A stretch of 64,000 nucleotides of DNA from Alloprevotella sp. (lineage in GTDB: Bacteria; Bacteroidota; Bacteroidia; Bacteroidales; Muribaculaceae), in assembly GCA_023663135.1 (NCBI GenBank), contig JAMPIE010000007.1, positions 40,499 to 104,498 on the forward strand, given 5' to 3'. A program made the position numbers and the translations under genes. Below are positions 53,987 through 62,723 of the stretch, piece by piece. The notes below the pieces were generated by a model. It did no database searches. It worked only from the letters and a program-made list of their open reading frames with translations, and had not been told where the DNA came from. The first letter of the stretch is position 1. Each line of letters starts with the position of its first letter.

Positions 53987-55129
53987 CTATGTTTTGTTGC
54001 TGAAGGCCGGCCGATAGAGGCCGCCCGGAAAGGAGGTCACCCTCCCCTTAAACTCCAGATCGACAAGCGTGGCCATCACCTTCCCCACCGGGCGGTTAAG
54101 CGCCAAGGCTATGTCGGCGGCGCGCGCCTCCCCCCGCTCGCTCAGTAGCTTTATGATTGGGGCTACTGTCGGCTCGTCGGGCTCGGGGAAGAGCGTGAGC
54201 TGCTTCTCCTCCTTTGCCTTGACGGGCCAGCGCATCGTCTCTATGATGTCTGTGGCATTGCGCACAAGATGGGCCATCGAGCCGGCTATCAGGTTGTTAC
54301 ACCCGGCCGAATATTTATCGCCAAGCCGCCCCGGAACGGCAAACACATCTCTCGAGTAGCTGTCGGCCAGACGAGCCGTCACCAGTGCCCCACCCTTAGC
54401 GGCGCTCTCTGCCACTACGAGACAGTCGGCCATGGCGGCCACTATCCTGTTGCGAGCCAAAAAGTTACCTTTATGCACCGGGTCGGTCGACAGATATTCG
54501 GTGATGAGGATGCCTCCCGAACGCACCATCTCCACCGCCGTCTGGCGGTGGGGCGCGGGATAGATCGTGTTCAGCCCATGGGCCAGCACAGCCGCCGTGG
54601 GGCATCCCTCGCGCAGCGCCGCCTTATGAGCCGCTATATCTATCCCAAAGGCCAGCCCGCTTATCACCAACGGCTTCTCCGTCAACTCTTTCGACATATC
54701 AGCGATGAGGCTATCTACAAAGCCCGTGCCATAGGCCGTGGCATGGCGTGTCCCGACTATCGAGATGGCCCTCGCCGGGTTGATGTCTGCCCCTCCCAAG
54801 GCGTAGATCATTAGCGGTGCATCCACCGCCTCGCGTAGGCGCGCCGGATACTCTTCGTCGCTGATATGAATGGCCTTCACCCCATTAGCCATCACGAAGT
54901 CCACCTCCCGGCGTGCCCGCTCCAAGGCCTCATCGCGATAGTCGCGGTCAAAGAGACGGCTCGTGATTCCGCCCGTAAGGCTCGTTAGCGACCGTGCGCT
55001 CGCTTCAAAAAAGGCTTGCTCTGACCCCAGCCGCATCAGAAACTCCTCGGCAAGCACCTGGTTGATGCCCCTGAGCGACGCAAAAGCTATCCGATACAGC
55101 AGTCGGTCTGTGTCTATGTCGGCTGTCAT
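53987..55129 (-). CDS. dprA: DNA processing protein DprA
   Basis: 380 residues. Loads RecA on incoming single-stranded DNA during transformation. N-terminal helix-hairpin-helix-like region, Rossmann core with ISIVGTRHATAYGTG, VISGLAFGIDIAAH and GNFLARNRIVAAMAD, and a C-terminal winged helix (about 320-370). Overlaps the thioesterase gene by 4 bp (ATGA). Confidence 0.95.
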   Translation of the reverse strand: MTADIDTDRLLYRIAFASLRGINQVLAEEFLMRLGSEQAFFEASARSLTSLTGGITSRLFDRDYRDEALERARREVDFVMANGVKAIHISDEEYPARLREAVDAPLMIYALGGADINPARAISIVGTRHATAYGTGFVDSLIADMSKELTEKPLVISGLAFGIDIAAHKAALREGCPTAAVLAHGLNTIYPAPHRQTAVEMVRSGGILITEYLSTDPVHKGNFLARNRIVAAMADCLVVAESAAKGGALVTARLADSYSRDVFAVPGRLGDKYSAGCNNLIAGSMAHLVRNATDIIETMRWPVKAKEEKQLTLFPEPDEPTVAPIIKLLSERGEARAADIALALNRPVGKVMATLVDLEFKGRVTSFPGGLYRPAFSNKT

Positions 55130-55557
55130 GATATATAATCGGCAAAAGCCTCCGCAAGAACCTCTCCCCGCGTCAGCCTCCCATTCTCAAGACACACTAT
55201 CGTCGCATCTGCCACCGCCACCGCCGCCTTGTCAGGCAAACGAAACAGCTCCTGGTGAAACACAAACCGAGCCCCGCGCCTCGCCAGCCTCAGCCGGCTC
55301 ACAAACCGATCACCCAAGCGCAGCGGAGTCAGATACTCTATCTCCACGCGCCTCAACACCGGATCAATCCCCCGCTCCTGCAACGCTCTAAACGACGTGC
55401 CAGCCCGCTCGCAAAACATATGTCGCGAGTGTTCAAGATAATGCAGATAGATAGCGTTGTTGACTATCCCTTGAGAGTCAACCTCATAGTCACGCACATC
55501 CATCTCCATCTCAAACAGGCCCTTATCCCCGGGCCTCTGTGTCTCTTTATCGCTCAT
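55126..55557 (-). CDS. 4HBT-family acyl-CoA thioesterase
   Basis: 143 residues, hotdog fold. The active-site region is VRDYEVDSQGIVNNAIYLHYLEHSRH, where Asp replaces or aligns with the YbgC-type catalytic acid. Substrate unknown. First gene of the pair with dprA; divergent from the tRNA. Confidence 0.88.
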   Translation of the reverse strand: MSDKETQRPGDKGLFEMEMDVRDYEVDSQGIVNNAIYLHYLEHSRHMFCERAGTSFRALQERGIDPVLRRVEIEYLTPLRLGDRFVSRLRLARRGARFVFHQELFRLPDKAAVAVADATIVCLENGRLTRGEVLAEAFADYIS

Positions 55558-55606
55558 GCCCCAAAATTACCCCTTTTGCGCGACATTGCCAAAAATCCCG
55601 CCAAAA

Positions 55607-55638
55607 TTTGGAAATATAGAATAAAACCTCTACCTTTG
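55607..55638 (+). promoter_or_regulatory. promoter of tRNA-Ser
   Basis: TTTG (55607-55610), 20 bp, TACCTTTG (55631-55638): full consensus, 13 bp before the mature tRNA 5' end. Confidence 0.75.
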
Positions 55639-55651
55639 CACCCACATCCAT

Positions 55652-55736
55652 GGAAAGATGGCAGAGTGGTCGATTGCATCGGTCTTGAAAACCGACGAGG
55701 GTCACACCTCCGGGGGTTCGAATCCCTCTCTCTCCG
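55652..55736 (+). tRNA. tRNA-Ser(UGA)
   Basis: 85 nt, class II with a long variable arm (GAGGGTCACACCTC). The anticodon loop CTTGAAA gives UGA, and GGTTCGAATCC forms the T-arm. CCA is not encoded. The acceptor stem GGAAAGA/TCTCTCC has an A-C mismatch at position 4-69. It is followed by a strong terminator and then by the AT-rich island, so it is a probable integration site. Confidence 0.92.
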
Positions 55737-55748
55737 CTTCACTATCTT

Positions 55749-55785
55749 AGCAACCCTTGTAAGTGACTGACTTACAAGGGTTGCT
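55749..55785 (+). terminator. terminator of tRNA-Ser
   Basis: AGCAACCCTTGTAAGT (55749-55764) and its perfect 16-bp complement (55770-55785) with a 5-nt loop, followed by TGTTTTG. Confidence 0.85.
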
Positions 55786-55800
55786 TGTTTTGTGATGTTG

Positions 55801-56110
55801 ACCCGAATAGACCCGATTTCGACACATTTTGACACTTCCGTGCAACTATAATGCAACTGAAATCCAAAATCCGAAAATAGTTGCACAAATTTAGTTAAAA
55901 TATTGATATGTCGAGATTTGTCTAACTTTTGTCTAAGTATTCTTTATGCGGAGATACTAATTTTGTGAACCCAATCTCTATGGGACCTGAATGAGAGAAA
56001 GCAAACAACTTTCTTAACATTTCAGGCAAAAAATGCGGAAAGCCCAAGAGAGAGATCCCGTGCAACTATTTGCAACTATCGGCTTTTCAGACCCGATTTT
56101 CGTGCAACTA
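55801..56110 (+). repeat. arm-site-like repeats at the island boundary
   Basis: Gene-free stretch behind the tRNA. TGCAACTA occurs at 55841-55848, 56061-56068, 56071-56078 and 56103-56110, as TGCAACTG at 55852-55859, and inverted at 55878-55885. AGACCCGATTT occurs at 55809-55819 and 56089-56099. Such clusters are what tyrosine-integrase arm sites look like at element ends next to tRNAs. No integrase gene is in the window. Confidence 0.5.
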
Positions 56111-56118
56111 TTTCCTTT

Positions 56119-56568
56119 TTAGCGATTGAAAAATTCACAAAAAGTATAACCAATAAAGAATCGGCCACATTCCCTACAGAAATTGGGTTGATGTGTCTCC
56201 GTCACATCCGGAGCGTCGAGTTTCACCCTGGTATTACCCTCATGCCCCGGCTGTCCTCCGGGCTTCTTCCCTGATTTCTCTCTCAGTGATGATGTGCGAC
56301 GTTTGATTTCATCTCCCATCTTTTCCTTTGATGGGGGCACGCTGCTGTTTCCAGAGTTTTTCAGAGGCTTGGGGTCTTCATATTTTGAAAGCCGTTTCTT
56401 CAATGAGGCATTTTCTGATTTCAAAGAGCGAATCTCTACGTTTTGAGCCTCCACACGCCGGTTTAGACGCGCGTTATCCTCGGTCAGTTCGGCAACCGTG
56501 CCTTCCATCCGAGCCATCGAAGACCTAAATTCCTCGAGATACTTTTCTATGTCAAATCTCTGATTCAC
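56119..56568 (-). pseudogene. IS66-family transposase (TnpC), 5' fragment
   Basis: 149 codons. Coiled coil (about 20-62), NSGNSSVPPSK (71-81), GGQPGHEG (104-111) and the first CxxC of the zinc finger (131-134) are the N-terminal features of IS66 TnpC. The remaining two thirds, with the DDE domain, are missing, and the frame ends shortly after the zinc-finger start. TAACTTTG at 56581-56574 is a possible promoter. The other IS66 genes and its ends were not found. Confidence 0.85.
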
Positions 56569-56812
56569 TGATACAAAGTTAACAAAAAAACCATGAAATA
56601 ACCAAGGAAAATCGTGATTGTTTTTGGATTATTTTTTCTGTGCATCAGTGTGGTTACAACGATAGGTTGGCAAAAATTAAATGAGGGAGGATATGATCTG
56701 GATTTTGCATCCACTTGCCGATAGCTGAGTAGTTACGTCAATACCCAATTTCCATAAAAAATCTTAATTGTGAGTTAAGATTTCATTATTTAGACGCGGT
56801 TGCCCTGAAACT

Positions 56813-56844
56813 ATTGTCCACGTCAAAAATAATTTGTACCTTTG
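56813..56844 (+). promoter_or_regulatory. promoter of structured RNA copy 2
   Basis: ATTG (56813-56816), 20 bp, TACCTTTG (56837-56844). Near-consensus. In the gap before it (56569-56812) an AAATCTTAA/TTAAGATTT hairpin (56759-56783) is visible, otherwise nothing. Confidence 0.65.
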
Positions 56845-56847
56845 CAG

Positions 56848-57159
56848 CCGCAGACCGCAAAGCAGAAGCCCGGTCATGGGCGATGCGGGAGGGTCAGCAG
56901 ACATACTTAAAAGCGTTTACTCGACGCTCTTTCTTGACTATCAGAAATCTGGAAAATTTCATATCACTGTCAGGAATTAGCAAACGGTAGATGCCAATGC
57001 GGATATGTAAATTCCGTCATATTCAGCGCGAGAGCGTTAGTTTTGGCGTATAGCATATTCTGCGTGAGGCTTCTGCAAGTTTGCTCGTTCAACAGTGATG
57101 GGCAATTCCAGAGCCTCTGATAGTGGGATGAGCAACAGTACAGGCTCTCACGCTTTTTT
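56848..57159 (+). ncRNA. novel-looking structured RNA, copy 2
   Basis: About 312 nt, homologous to 34735-35051 with roughly three quarters of positions alike by eye. Equivalent helices: CCGCA (56848-56852)/TGCGG with GACCG/CGGTC inside; TTCTTGAC (56931-56938)/GTCAGGAA (56969-56976); AGCGC-GAGA-GCGTT (57025-57038); TTGCTC (57081-57086)/GGGCAA (57100-57105); outer stem GCGTGAG (57062-57068)/CTCACGC (57147-57153) and six T. It ends 58 bp before the first gene of the exported-protein cluster, so it may control that operon by attenuation or act alone. Confidence 0.75.
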
Positions 57160-57217
57160 ATTATAAACCAATCATGTGGTAGTTGGAGAGTTTATACCAC
57201 ATAAACCATGGGCATCT

Positions 57218-57694
57218 ATGTTCATATCCATAAAAAACAAACTCTTTATTTTTATACTTTTTTCTCTATGCGTGTCTTTGACGTGCTTTGGGAAAGATGT
57301 ATCGCTTGACTATCAATATAGCATTTCGGGAGTCGCCGTTGCCAAGGAGGGATTCTTTCTTGTAGATGTTTCTGTACTTGTAAATAAGAAGAAAGAAGCT
57401 ACGCTTGCTACCGCTCAAAAATACGCCTTACTTGGTTGTTTGTATCAAGGGTTTGTTATTGACCGAATCTCACAACGACCGATTATTAATTCCCCTATTG
57501 AGGATAAAACCAAACAAGAATATATACATACACTAATCCTTGACAAATATAACGTCTTTACGAGTTCTTCGTATCCTATTCAAATTGTTAAGGTTGGCAA
57601 ACAATATCGAGTTACTGCTACTATACTAATTGCGAAAGACGCTTTACGTCACGATCTTGAAATAGCAGATATTATACACAAACTGGGATTTTAA
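57218..57694 (+). CDS. exported protein, unknown function
   Basis: 158 residues from the ATG at 57218; an upstream in-frame start (57176) would place 14 extra residues before the signal peptide. Signal peptide MFISIKNKLFIFILFSLCVS. The mature part begins with beta-strand-like sequence (YSISGVAVAKEGFFLVDVSV) and includes ATLATAQKYALLGCLYQGF. Family not named, but similar small proteins accompany DUF6175 genes as far as I recall. First gene behind the structured RNA; 11 bp before the next gene. Confidence 0.65.
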   Translation: MFISIKNKLFIFILFSLCVSLTCFGKDVSLDYQYSISGVAVAKEGFFLVDVSVLVNKKKEATLATAQKYALLGCLYQGFVIDRISQRPIINSPIEDKTKQEYIHTLILDKYNVFTSSSYPIQIVKVGKQYRVTATILIAKDALRHDLEIADIIHKLGF

Positions 57695-57705
57695 AGACTG
57701 ATATT

Positions 57706-58656
57706 ATGAAACGTTCATTTCTTATACTTTTAGCAATTCTTTCAATTGCACCCATGTCACTGGCAAACCCAAAAAATCCCAAGATTATGGTAGTTCCTAT
57801 GGATACATGGTGCGTTGAGCGAGGTTTTTGGAATGCATATGAGGATCAAGGAGATATTAAGGGAAGTCCCAATTATGAACAAGCAGTACAAGAGAGCAAG
57901 GAATTGATGCTGATTATATCCAAAATCAATACACTTATGTCAGACCGAGGCTTTCCGCTTGCTGACTTGTCTCAGTCCATAAAAAACAACGCACGGCGTA
58001 GTGCAAGAAACACATTAACTGAGTCAAAGACTTCAGGTAGTTCTTTGTATGCATCTCCTTTAGATGCCATCAACAGACAAGCGAAAGCGGATATATACAT
58101 TGAGGTTGATTATAATATCAACAATGTCGGGCCAAAACACGGCATAACTTTCAATATGAGGGCTTTAGATGCTTACACCGGTAAACAGATAGCTGGAGAA
58201 GAGGGTACCGGAAGTCCTCAATACACTTCCGAACTACCTGTGCTTCTCGAAGAAGCAGTTGTTGGTCATATGGATAATTTCATATCTCGACTGCAATCTC
58301 ATTTCGATGATTGCATGGAAAATGGTCGTGAAATCACATTAGAAATCGGTGTATTTGACAATGGTTCAGGAATAGATCTTGAAAATGAGCACGATGGAAA
58401 AGAGTTATATGAAATAATAGAACAATGGGTAGCAGACAATTCTGTAAATCAATCATACCTAACAAGCGAAACGACAGAATCTATGATGCTATTTGAAAAT
58501 GTCAGGATTCCTCTTTTAAAATCTGATGGCAATCCACAAGATGCAAGTGGTTTCGCGAACCAGTTGCGAAAATATCTGAATACTAAGTATGGAATTAAAT
58601 CCAAGAATAACTCTCCCCTTTTAGGATATGCTCAAATTATAATCGGAGAAAAATGA
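57706..58656 (+). CDS. DUF6175-like exported protein (CsgG/LpoB-like fold suspected)
   Basis: 316 residues with signal peptide (MKRSFLILLAILSIAPMSLA). The sequence PKIMVVPMDTWCVERGFW, then SKINTLMSDRGFPLADLSQS and QAKADIYIEVDYNIN followed by FNMRALDAYTGKQIAGEEG, resembles DUF6175 and, in layout, the CsgG/LpoB fold (conserved variable-function envelope proteins). No lipobox. Stop overlaps the next ATG by 4 bp. Probably periplasmic. Confidence 0.65.
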   Translation: MKRSFLILLAILSIAPMSLANPKNPKIMVVPMDTWCVERGFWNAYEDQGDIKGSPNYEQAVQESKELMLIISKINTLMSDRGFPLADLSQSIKNNARRSARNTLTESKTSGSSLYASPLDAINRQAKADIYIEVDYNINNVGPKHGITFNMRALDAYTGKQIAGEEGTGSPQYTSELPVLLEEAVVGHMDNFISRLQSHFDDCMENGREITLEIGVFDNGSGIDLENEHDGKELYEIIEQWVADNSVNQSYLTSETTESMMLFENVRIPLLKSDGNPQDASGFANQLRKYLNTKYGIKSKNNSPLLGYAQIIIGEK

Positions 58657-59558
58657 CTATGAAAAGAGTCCTTATAATATCATTTGTTTGTTTATTTTGC
58701 TCCATATCATATGGGCAGAACTGTCTGATACCGTTACAATCTTTGGTTAATACTGATTGTAACCCGGAAGTGTCAAACTACATCACCAACAAACTGAAAT
58801 CATTGACATCCACATCAGATGTACTGGGAGCAATTGAAAACGCACAATTCGCCATTGCTCTCAATTACAGTTTTAGAGATAAACAGATTTTGAGTGGGAG
58901 TCCAACTAAAATCATCTACGTTATAGAGGCAACTTTTCAAATTATTGATTTAAAGGGCAACAGGAATTTTGCCACATATACAAAAGACATTAAAGGTATT
59001 GGCAATAATGAACAAAAAGCCTTAATCAATGCTTTTCAGAAGATTAACTCAAATGATGAAAATCTGAAGAAATTTTTAAGAGAAGGTAATAATAAAATTA
59101 TTGACTATTACAACGCAAATTACGAACAGATAATAAGTAAAGCCCGTTTGTTAGCTTCTACAAAACACTTCGATGAGGCTCTATATAATTTAATGACAAT
59201 TCCAGAATGTTGTAACGGATATGGACTTGTAATGGAAGTTTCATCTACAATATATCAGCAATTTATTGACCAACATTGTAATGAAAATTTAGCACAAGCA
59301 AGAGCAGCGTGGATTGCTTCTCCGAACAGAGATGGTGCTATGTCAGCAAGCATATTCATATCAGAAATATATCCGGATGCTGGTTGCTATGAGGATGCTA
59401 TTCATCTCGCCAATGAAATAAAGAAACAAATGGGAGAAGAATGGAAATTCGCAATGAAACAGTGGGATGACAATATTTCTTTGGAACGCCAAAGAATAGA
59501 AGCCATGAGAGAAATTGGTATATCATTTGCAAAATCAAAAACCAACTCACATAAATAA
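58653..59558 (+). CDS. exported protein, unknown function
   Basis: 301 residues; ATG at 58653 overlaps the previous stop, with a second ATG two codons on. Signal peptide ends near SISYGQ. N-terminal half has an AQFAIALNYSF / TKIIYVIEATFQIIDLKGN beta pattern like the preceding protein, the second half is helical (residues 150-295). Not recognised. No membrane span after the signal. Confidence 0.6.
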   Translation: MTMKRVLIISFVCLFCSISYGQNCLIPLQSLVNTDCNPEVSNYITNKLKSLTSTSDVLGAIENAQFAIALNYSFRDKQILSGSPTKIIYVIEATFQIIDLKGNRNFATYTKDIKGIGNNEQKALINAFQKINSNDENLKKFLREGNNKIIDYYNANYEQIISKARLLASTKHFDEALYNLMTIPECCNGYGLVMEVSSTIYQQFIDQHCNENLAQARAAWIASPNRDGAMSASIFISEIYPDAGCYEDAIHLANEIKKQMGEEWKFAMKQWDDNISLERQRIEAMREIGISFAKSKTNSHK

Positions 59559-59570
59559 ATCAATCAACAA

Positions 59571-60287
59571 ATGAAACAGTTACTTTTAATGGTCTTGTTT
59601 GCCCTGACCGGAATCTGTGCTAACGCACAATTCAAAGTGGGCGACATCTACGACCGAAACGGCCTGAAAGGGCTTGTTGTGGATGTGGATGAAAGTGGTA
59701 ATCATGGTCTCATACTTTCATTAGAAGAAAGTGATAAAGACTGGTTAGCCGACAAAGCCCACAGTATGAACACTAATGCTTTCTTCGAGGAGGATGGCAT
59801 GAAAAACATGGAGGCTATCGAAACATATATCAGCGAAAATAACCTTTCGTGGGATACATTCCCATTGTTCGCATGGGCTCGCGGTTTAGGCGATGGATGG
59901 TATATCCCTTCTCGTGGAGAACTTAACACAATATGGAAGAATCTTAACGGAGGTAATCTTGACTTCAACAAAAAGGCCAATAAACTTTGGAAAGGATATG
60001 ACAAGGCTGTTAAGAAAGCCGGTGGAGACAGTTTCTTTTGCAGCAACGGAAGCACTATGGTCTTTAAGATGTTGGCAGGAATGATTTCCTCCACTGAAGC
60101 CGAAGGAGGAAAGGTCTATACAATCAATACAGAGAAAGGGAAAAATCTGGTAAATCACCCAATGGCTGCGCCTAATGTGAAGATTATAGAATATACTCTT
60201 AACAAAGATGCACACCGTTCCGAAGGAGATGCGCTCGGTTTCAAAAGAATCCTTCACTTTGACGCACGCGCAGTGCACAAATTCTGA
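59571..60287 (+). CDS. exported DUF1566-like protein, paralogue 1
   Basis: 238 residues; signal peptide ends ICANAQ. Begins VGDIYDRNGLKGLVVDVDES and has GLGDGWYIPSRGELNTIWK, the tryptophan-rich pattern of DUF1566-like (Lcl-type) domains seen in many exported Bacteroidota proteins. Shares its plan with the next gene (GDI, NG-KG, GWYIPS), so the two arose by tandem duplication. 12 bp behind the previous gene. Confidence 0.65.
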   Translation: MKQLLLMVLFALTGICANAQFKVGDIYDRNGLKGLVVDVDESGNHGLILSLEESDKDWLADKAHSMNTNAFFEEDGMKNMEAIETYISENNLSWDTFPLFAWARGLGDGWYIPSRGELNTIWKNLNGGNLDFNKKANKLWKGYDKAVKKAGGDSFFCSNGSTMVFKMLAGMISSTEAEGGKVYTINTEKGKNLVNHPMAAPNVKIIEYTLNKDAHRSEGDALGFKRILHFDARAVHKF

Positions 60288-60290
60288 TAA

Positions 60291-60962
60291 ATGTTACGCA
60301 AAATTGCAATTATCATACTCTCTATTTTTACCTCCATGAGTTGTATCGCACAATTCAAGGAGGTAATAGTAGGCGATATACTTAATATCAATGGAATTAA
60401 AGGCATCGTGTTTTGTGTGAACGATGATGGAACTCATGGTCAAATAATGAGCGTTAAGGCCTTTAGAGCAAAAAAAGACCTTTTCTGCATTAAGTCTTCT
60501 CTTCTTAAGGGGCTATCGATGACAGATGAAAACGATGGGATGCAAAATACCCAGAACTTATTCAATTTTTGTGTTGAACACAATATTCCGATAACCTCTT
60601 TTCCTGTATTTAACTGGTGTAAATCATTGGGGCATGGTTGGTACATTCCATCTGTCAACCAATTGAAGGACTTCGTAAATTATTGGCTTGGTAACACAAA
60701 TGTTGAAGTGCAGTGGGATGATGAAGACGAACCCATTGAGGAACAAGATAATTCAATTTCTCACACGAAAGTTGTGGACAACATTCTCCTAAATGCCGGT
60801 GGAATACCGTTCTTGAATGGAGTCTTCTCCTCAACACTCAATGAAGACAGAAAGGTTGATGTGTTCCAATACAAAAAGGATGATGGTAAATGGTCATTCA
60901 AGAAGGAAAATCCAATGAAGATTGACGCATTCTGCGTTGGTCGTGCGTTTTACGATTTTTGA
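60291..60962 (+). CDS. exported DUF1566-like protein, paralogue 2
   Basis: 223 residues; signal peptide ends around MSCIAQ. Matches paralogue 1 in VGDILNINGIKGIVFCVNDD, SLGHGWYIPSVNQLKDF and a Cys-x-GRAF end. It has an added acidic loop (QWDDEDEPIEEQDN). Three bases after paralogue 1, and 2 bp before the next ATG. Confidence 0.65.
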   Translation: MLRKIAIIILSIFTSMSCIAQFKEVIVGDILNINGIKGIVFCVNDDGTHGQIMSVKAFRAKKDLFCIKSSLLKGLSMTDENDGMQNTQNLFNFCVEHNIPITSFPVFNWCKSLGHGWYIPSVNQLKDFVNYWLGNTNVEVQWDDEDEPIEEQDNSISHTKVVDNILLNAGGIPFLNGVFSSTLNEDRKVDVFQYKKDDGKWSFKKENPMKIDAFCVGRAFYDF

Positions 60963-60964
60963 TT

Positions 60965-62161
60965 ATGAAAAGACTCAAATGTGTAGTAATCCTTTTGATC
61001 GGATTATCATTGTTAGCTTTCGCGTTCGGTAGGGACAAATATCACAAGGCTTCACTTTATTCCATCATGCTGAAGCATGATAATCAGGAGTATTGTGATG
61101 AAATTGTTGAAGTTTTCAAAAAGATACCTATTTCGGAAAACTTTTACGATTTCAATTTGACTAACACTATTTTCAAAGCAGGCCAACTTGAAGATAGTGA
61201 CACTACTCGCGCCGATAATCAGAAACCACATATTGACAAGTTGCTTTATGAGAATGCGATTGGCAGACGGTTAGTGGCCAAATGGTTTAACCGTTCCAAA
61301 AATGGAATATTCAATCCAAATCAGCTAATAGATAAAGGCTATTACAACGTATCTGCCTCAGATGTTCAAACAGCACTATTATCTCATAAAACACAAGAGG
61401 GAGTTATATACGACGCGGGAGAAGAACTCATTGGCAAGACTTATATTCTTGTCAATGATATTTCTTACGGCGACAAGCGTAGAAACAAGGAAAAACGAAT
61501 GTCTGCTGCAATGGCGTTATCAGCTATTCCAATTATTGGTATGGTAGCTTTGCCGGTAGCCGGGATTATGGCAAATGACTATTCCGGTTTTAATGTTACC
61601 GTTACATCCTATCTATACCGTTTAGATTGGACAAAAGAAATTTCTGACGTTTTTTATAGCGTATATTACACGGAAACACCTGATGATGTTAAAAAGAGAG
61701 CTTTCGCATCAGAAAAAGGGCTTTTTACCGTCCATTTCATTGGGTCACAAACAGTGCATAGCTCTAATTCGAATTTCAAGGGAGTAAATAATCGTGAAAG
61801 TCAAATCCGCAAGATTTGCACACGCGCTATAGATAAAGCTATTGCACAATTGCAAAAAAAGCATCCTGAATTCCGTGTTAGTACTCCACTTATTAGCACG
61901 ACTCCAATTCGAGCGCATATTGGTGTCAGAGAGGATGTAACTCAGGACTCTAAATTTGAGGTGCTTGAAATGTCAGAAAATAGTGAAGGAATCCAGTCCT
62001 ATAAACGAGTAGCTGTTATCAAGCCCAAACCCGGAAAAATTTGGGACAATCGCTATATGGCCGAGTTTGAAGAACATAAAAATGGGATTCTTGACGCAAC
62101 CGAATTTGAGATAGTATCCGGTAGCATTTCGCAAACAGTTTGCTTAATACGAGAAATTTAA
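60965..62161 (+). CDS. exported protein, unknown function, 398 residues
   Basis: Starts at the ATG 60965 (MKRLKCVVIL); a TTG two codons earlier is possible. Signal peptide in the first 21 residues. Features: VAKWFNRSKNGIFNPNQLID, a GEELIGKTYILVNDISY beta segment, and one hydrophobic stretch MAALSAIPIIGMVALPVAGIM-like near residue 190 that may be a membrane hairpin. The end of the protein is beta-rich. Similar proteins occur in Bacteroides as unnamed envelope proteins. Not recognised beyond that. Confidence 0.55.
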   Translation: MKRLKCVVILLIGLSLLAFAFGRDKYHKASLYSIMLKHDNQEYCDEIVEVFKKIPISENFYDFNLTNTIFKAGQLEDSDTTRADNQKPHIDKLLYENAIGRRLVAKWFNRSKNGIFNPNQLIDKGYYNVSASDVQTALLSHKTQEGVIYDAGEELIGKTYILVNDISYGDKRRNKEKRMSAAMALSAIPIIGMVALPVAGIMANDYSGFNVTVTSYLYRLDWTKEISDVFYSVYYTETPDDVKKRAFASEKGLFTVHFIGSQTVHSSNSNFKGVNNRESQIRKICTRAIDKAIAQLQKKHPEFRVSTPLISTTPIRAHIGVREDVTQDSKFEVLEMSENSEGIQSYKRVAVIKPKPGKIWDNRYMAEFEEHKNGILDATEFEIVSGSISQTVCLIREI

Positions 62162-62200
62162 TAACTTATTCATAAATCAATTAATTAACCAAACAGCAAA

Positions 62201-62629
62201 ATGAAAACAAAGCTAAACATGCTTATGCTGACATTGATTACAATGTTCGCATGTCTGTCACTCTCATCGTGTGACAAAGACAATGATCCCATCTTGGGCG
62301 AGTCCGCCTACGTACAACTGACATCAGTTGAAACTAACTGCCTCGATGCGAACGGTAATTCTATTGCGTCCGCAGCGAAAAATGAATGGATTTCAGCAAA
62401 CAAAGCTGACTCCCAAGCCAAAGTTCTTATTGGCAAGACTTCGTTGGATAGAGCCGAGGAACTCTTTGACCAAAACATCTCATTTATGAGAAGTCAGTGT
62501 TACGATTTTTGTGATGGCAAAAATATACTTCCTGAAGGAGGTTACATCACATACAACTTCGCACTCATATTCGGCAACGCTGCCGTACGACATGCGTCTA
62601 TCAAGATAACCAACGACGGAGTTAACTAA
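62201..62629 (+). CDS. small lipoprotein
   Basis: 142 residues. Signal peptide with lipobox LSSC at Cys24 followed by DKDND, an Asp-rich start often linked to surface export of Bacteroidota lipoproteins. The mature part is polar with two further cysteines (TNCLD and SQCYDFCDG). Not recognised. Ends 12 bp before a 23-bp inverted repeat. Confidence 0.65.
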   Translation: MKTKLNMLMLTLITMFACLSLSSCDKDNDPILGESAYVQLTSVETNCLDANGNSIASAAKNEWISANKADSQAKVLIGKTSLDRAEELFDQNISFMRSQCYDFCDGKNILPEGGYITYNFALIFGNAAVRHASIKITNDGVN

Positions 62630-62641
62630 ACCTAACTATTT

Positions 62642-62704
62642 TATCACTAAATTTAGTCTATTTCTCATACTGTATAGATCTGAAATAGGCTAAATTTAGT
62701 GATA
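62642..62704 (+). repeat. 23-bp inverted repeat before the caspase gene
   Basis: The arms 62642-62664 and 62682-62704 pair throughout, with one T-G pair, around a 17-nt loop. It lies between the lipoprotein and caspase genes. No T-run follows, so it may be an mRNA processing or partial termination structure that sets the caspase gene apart from the rest. Confidence 0.7.
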
Positions 62705-62723
62705 CCTGGATGTTTAAAATACC

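Noticed and set aside
55554..55886. 110-codon minus-strand frame across tRNA-Ser, with RRERDSNPRRC
   Set aside because: This is the well-known false protein produced by reading the antisense of a serine tRNA; the tRNA structure and promoter explain the sequence.
55801..56110. CRISPR-like array
   Set aside because: The 8-bp words are irregularly spaced, partly inverted, and too short; no cas genes are present.
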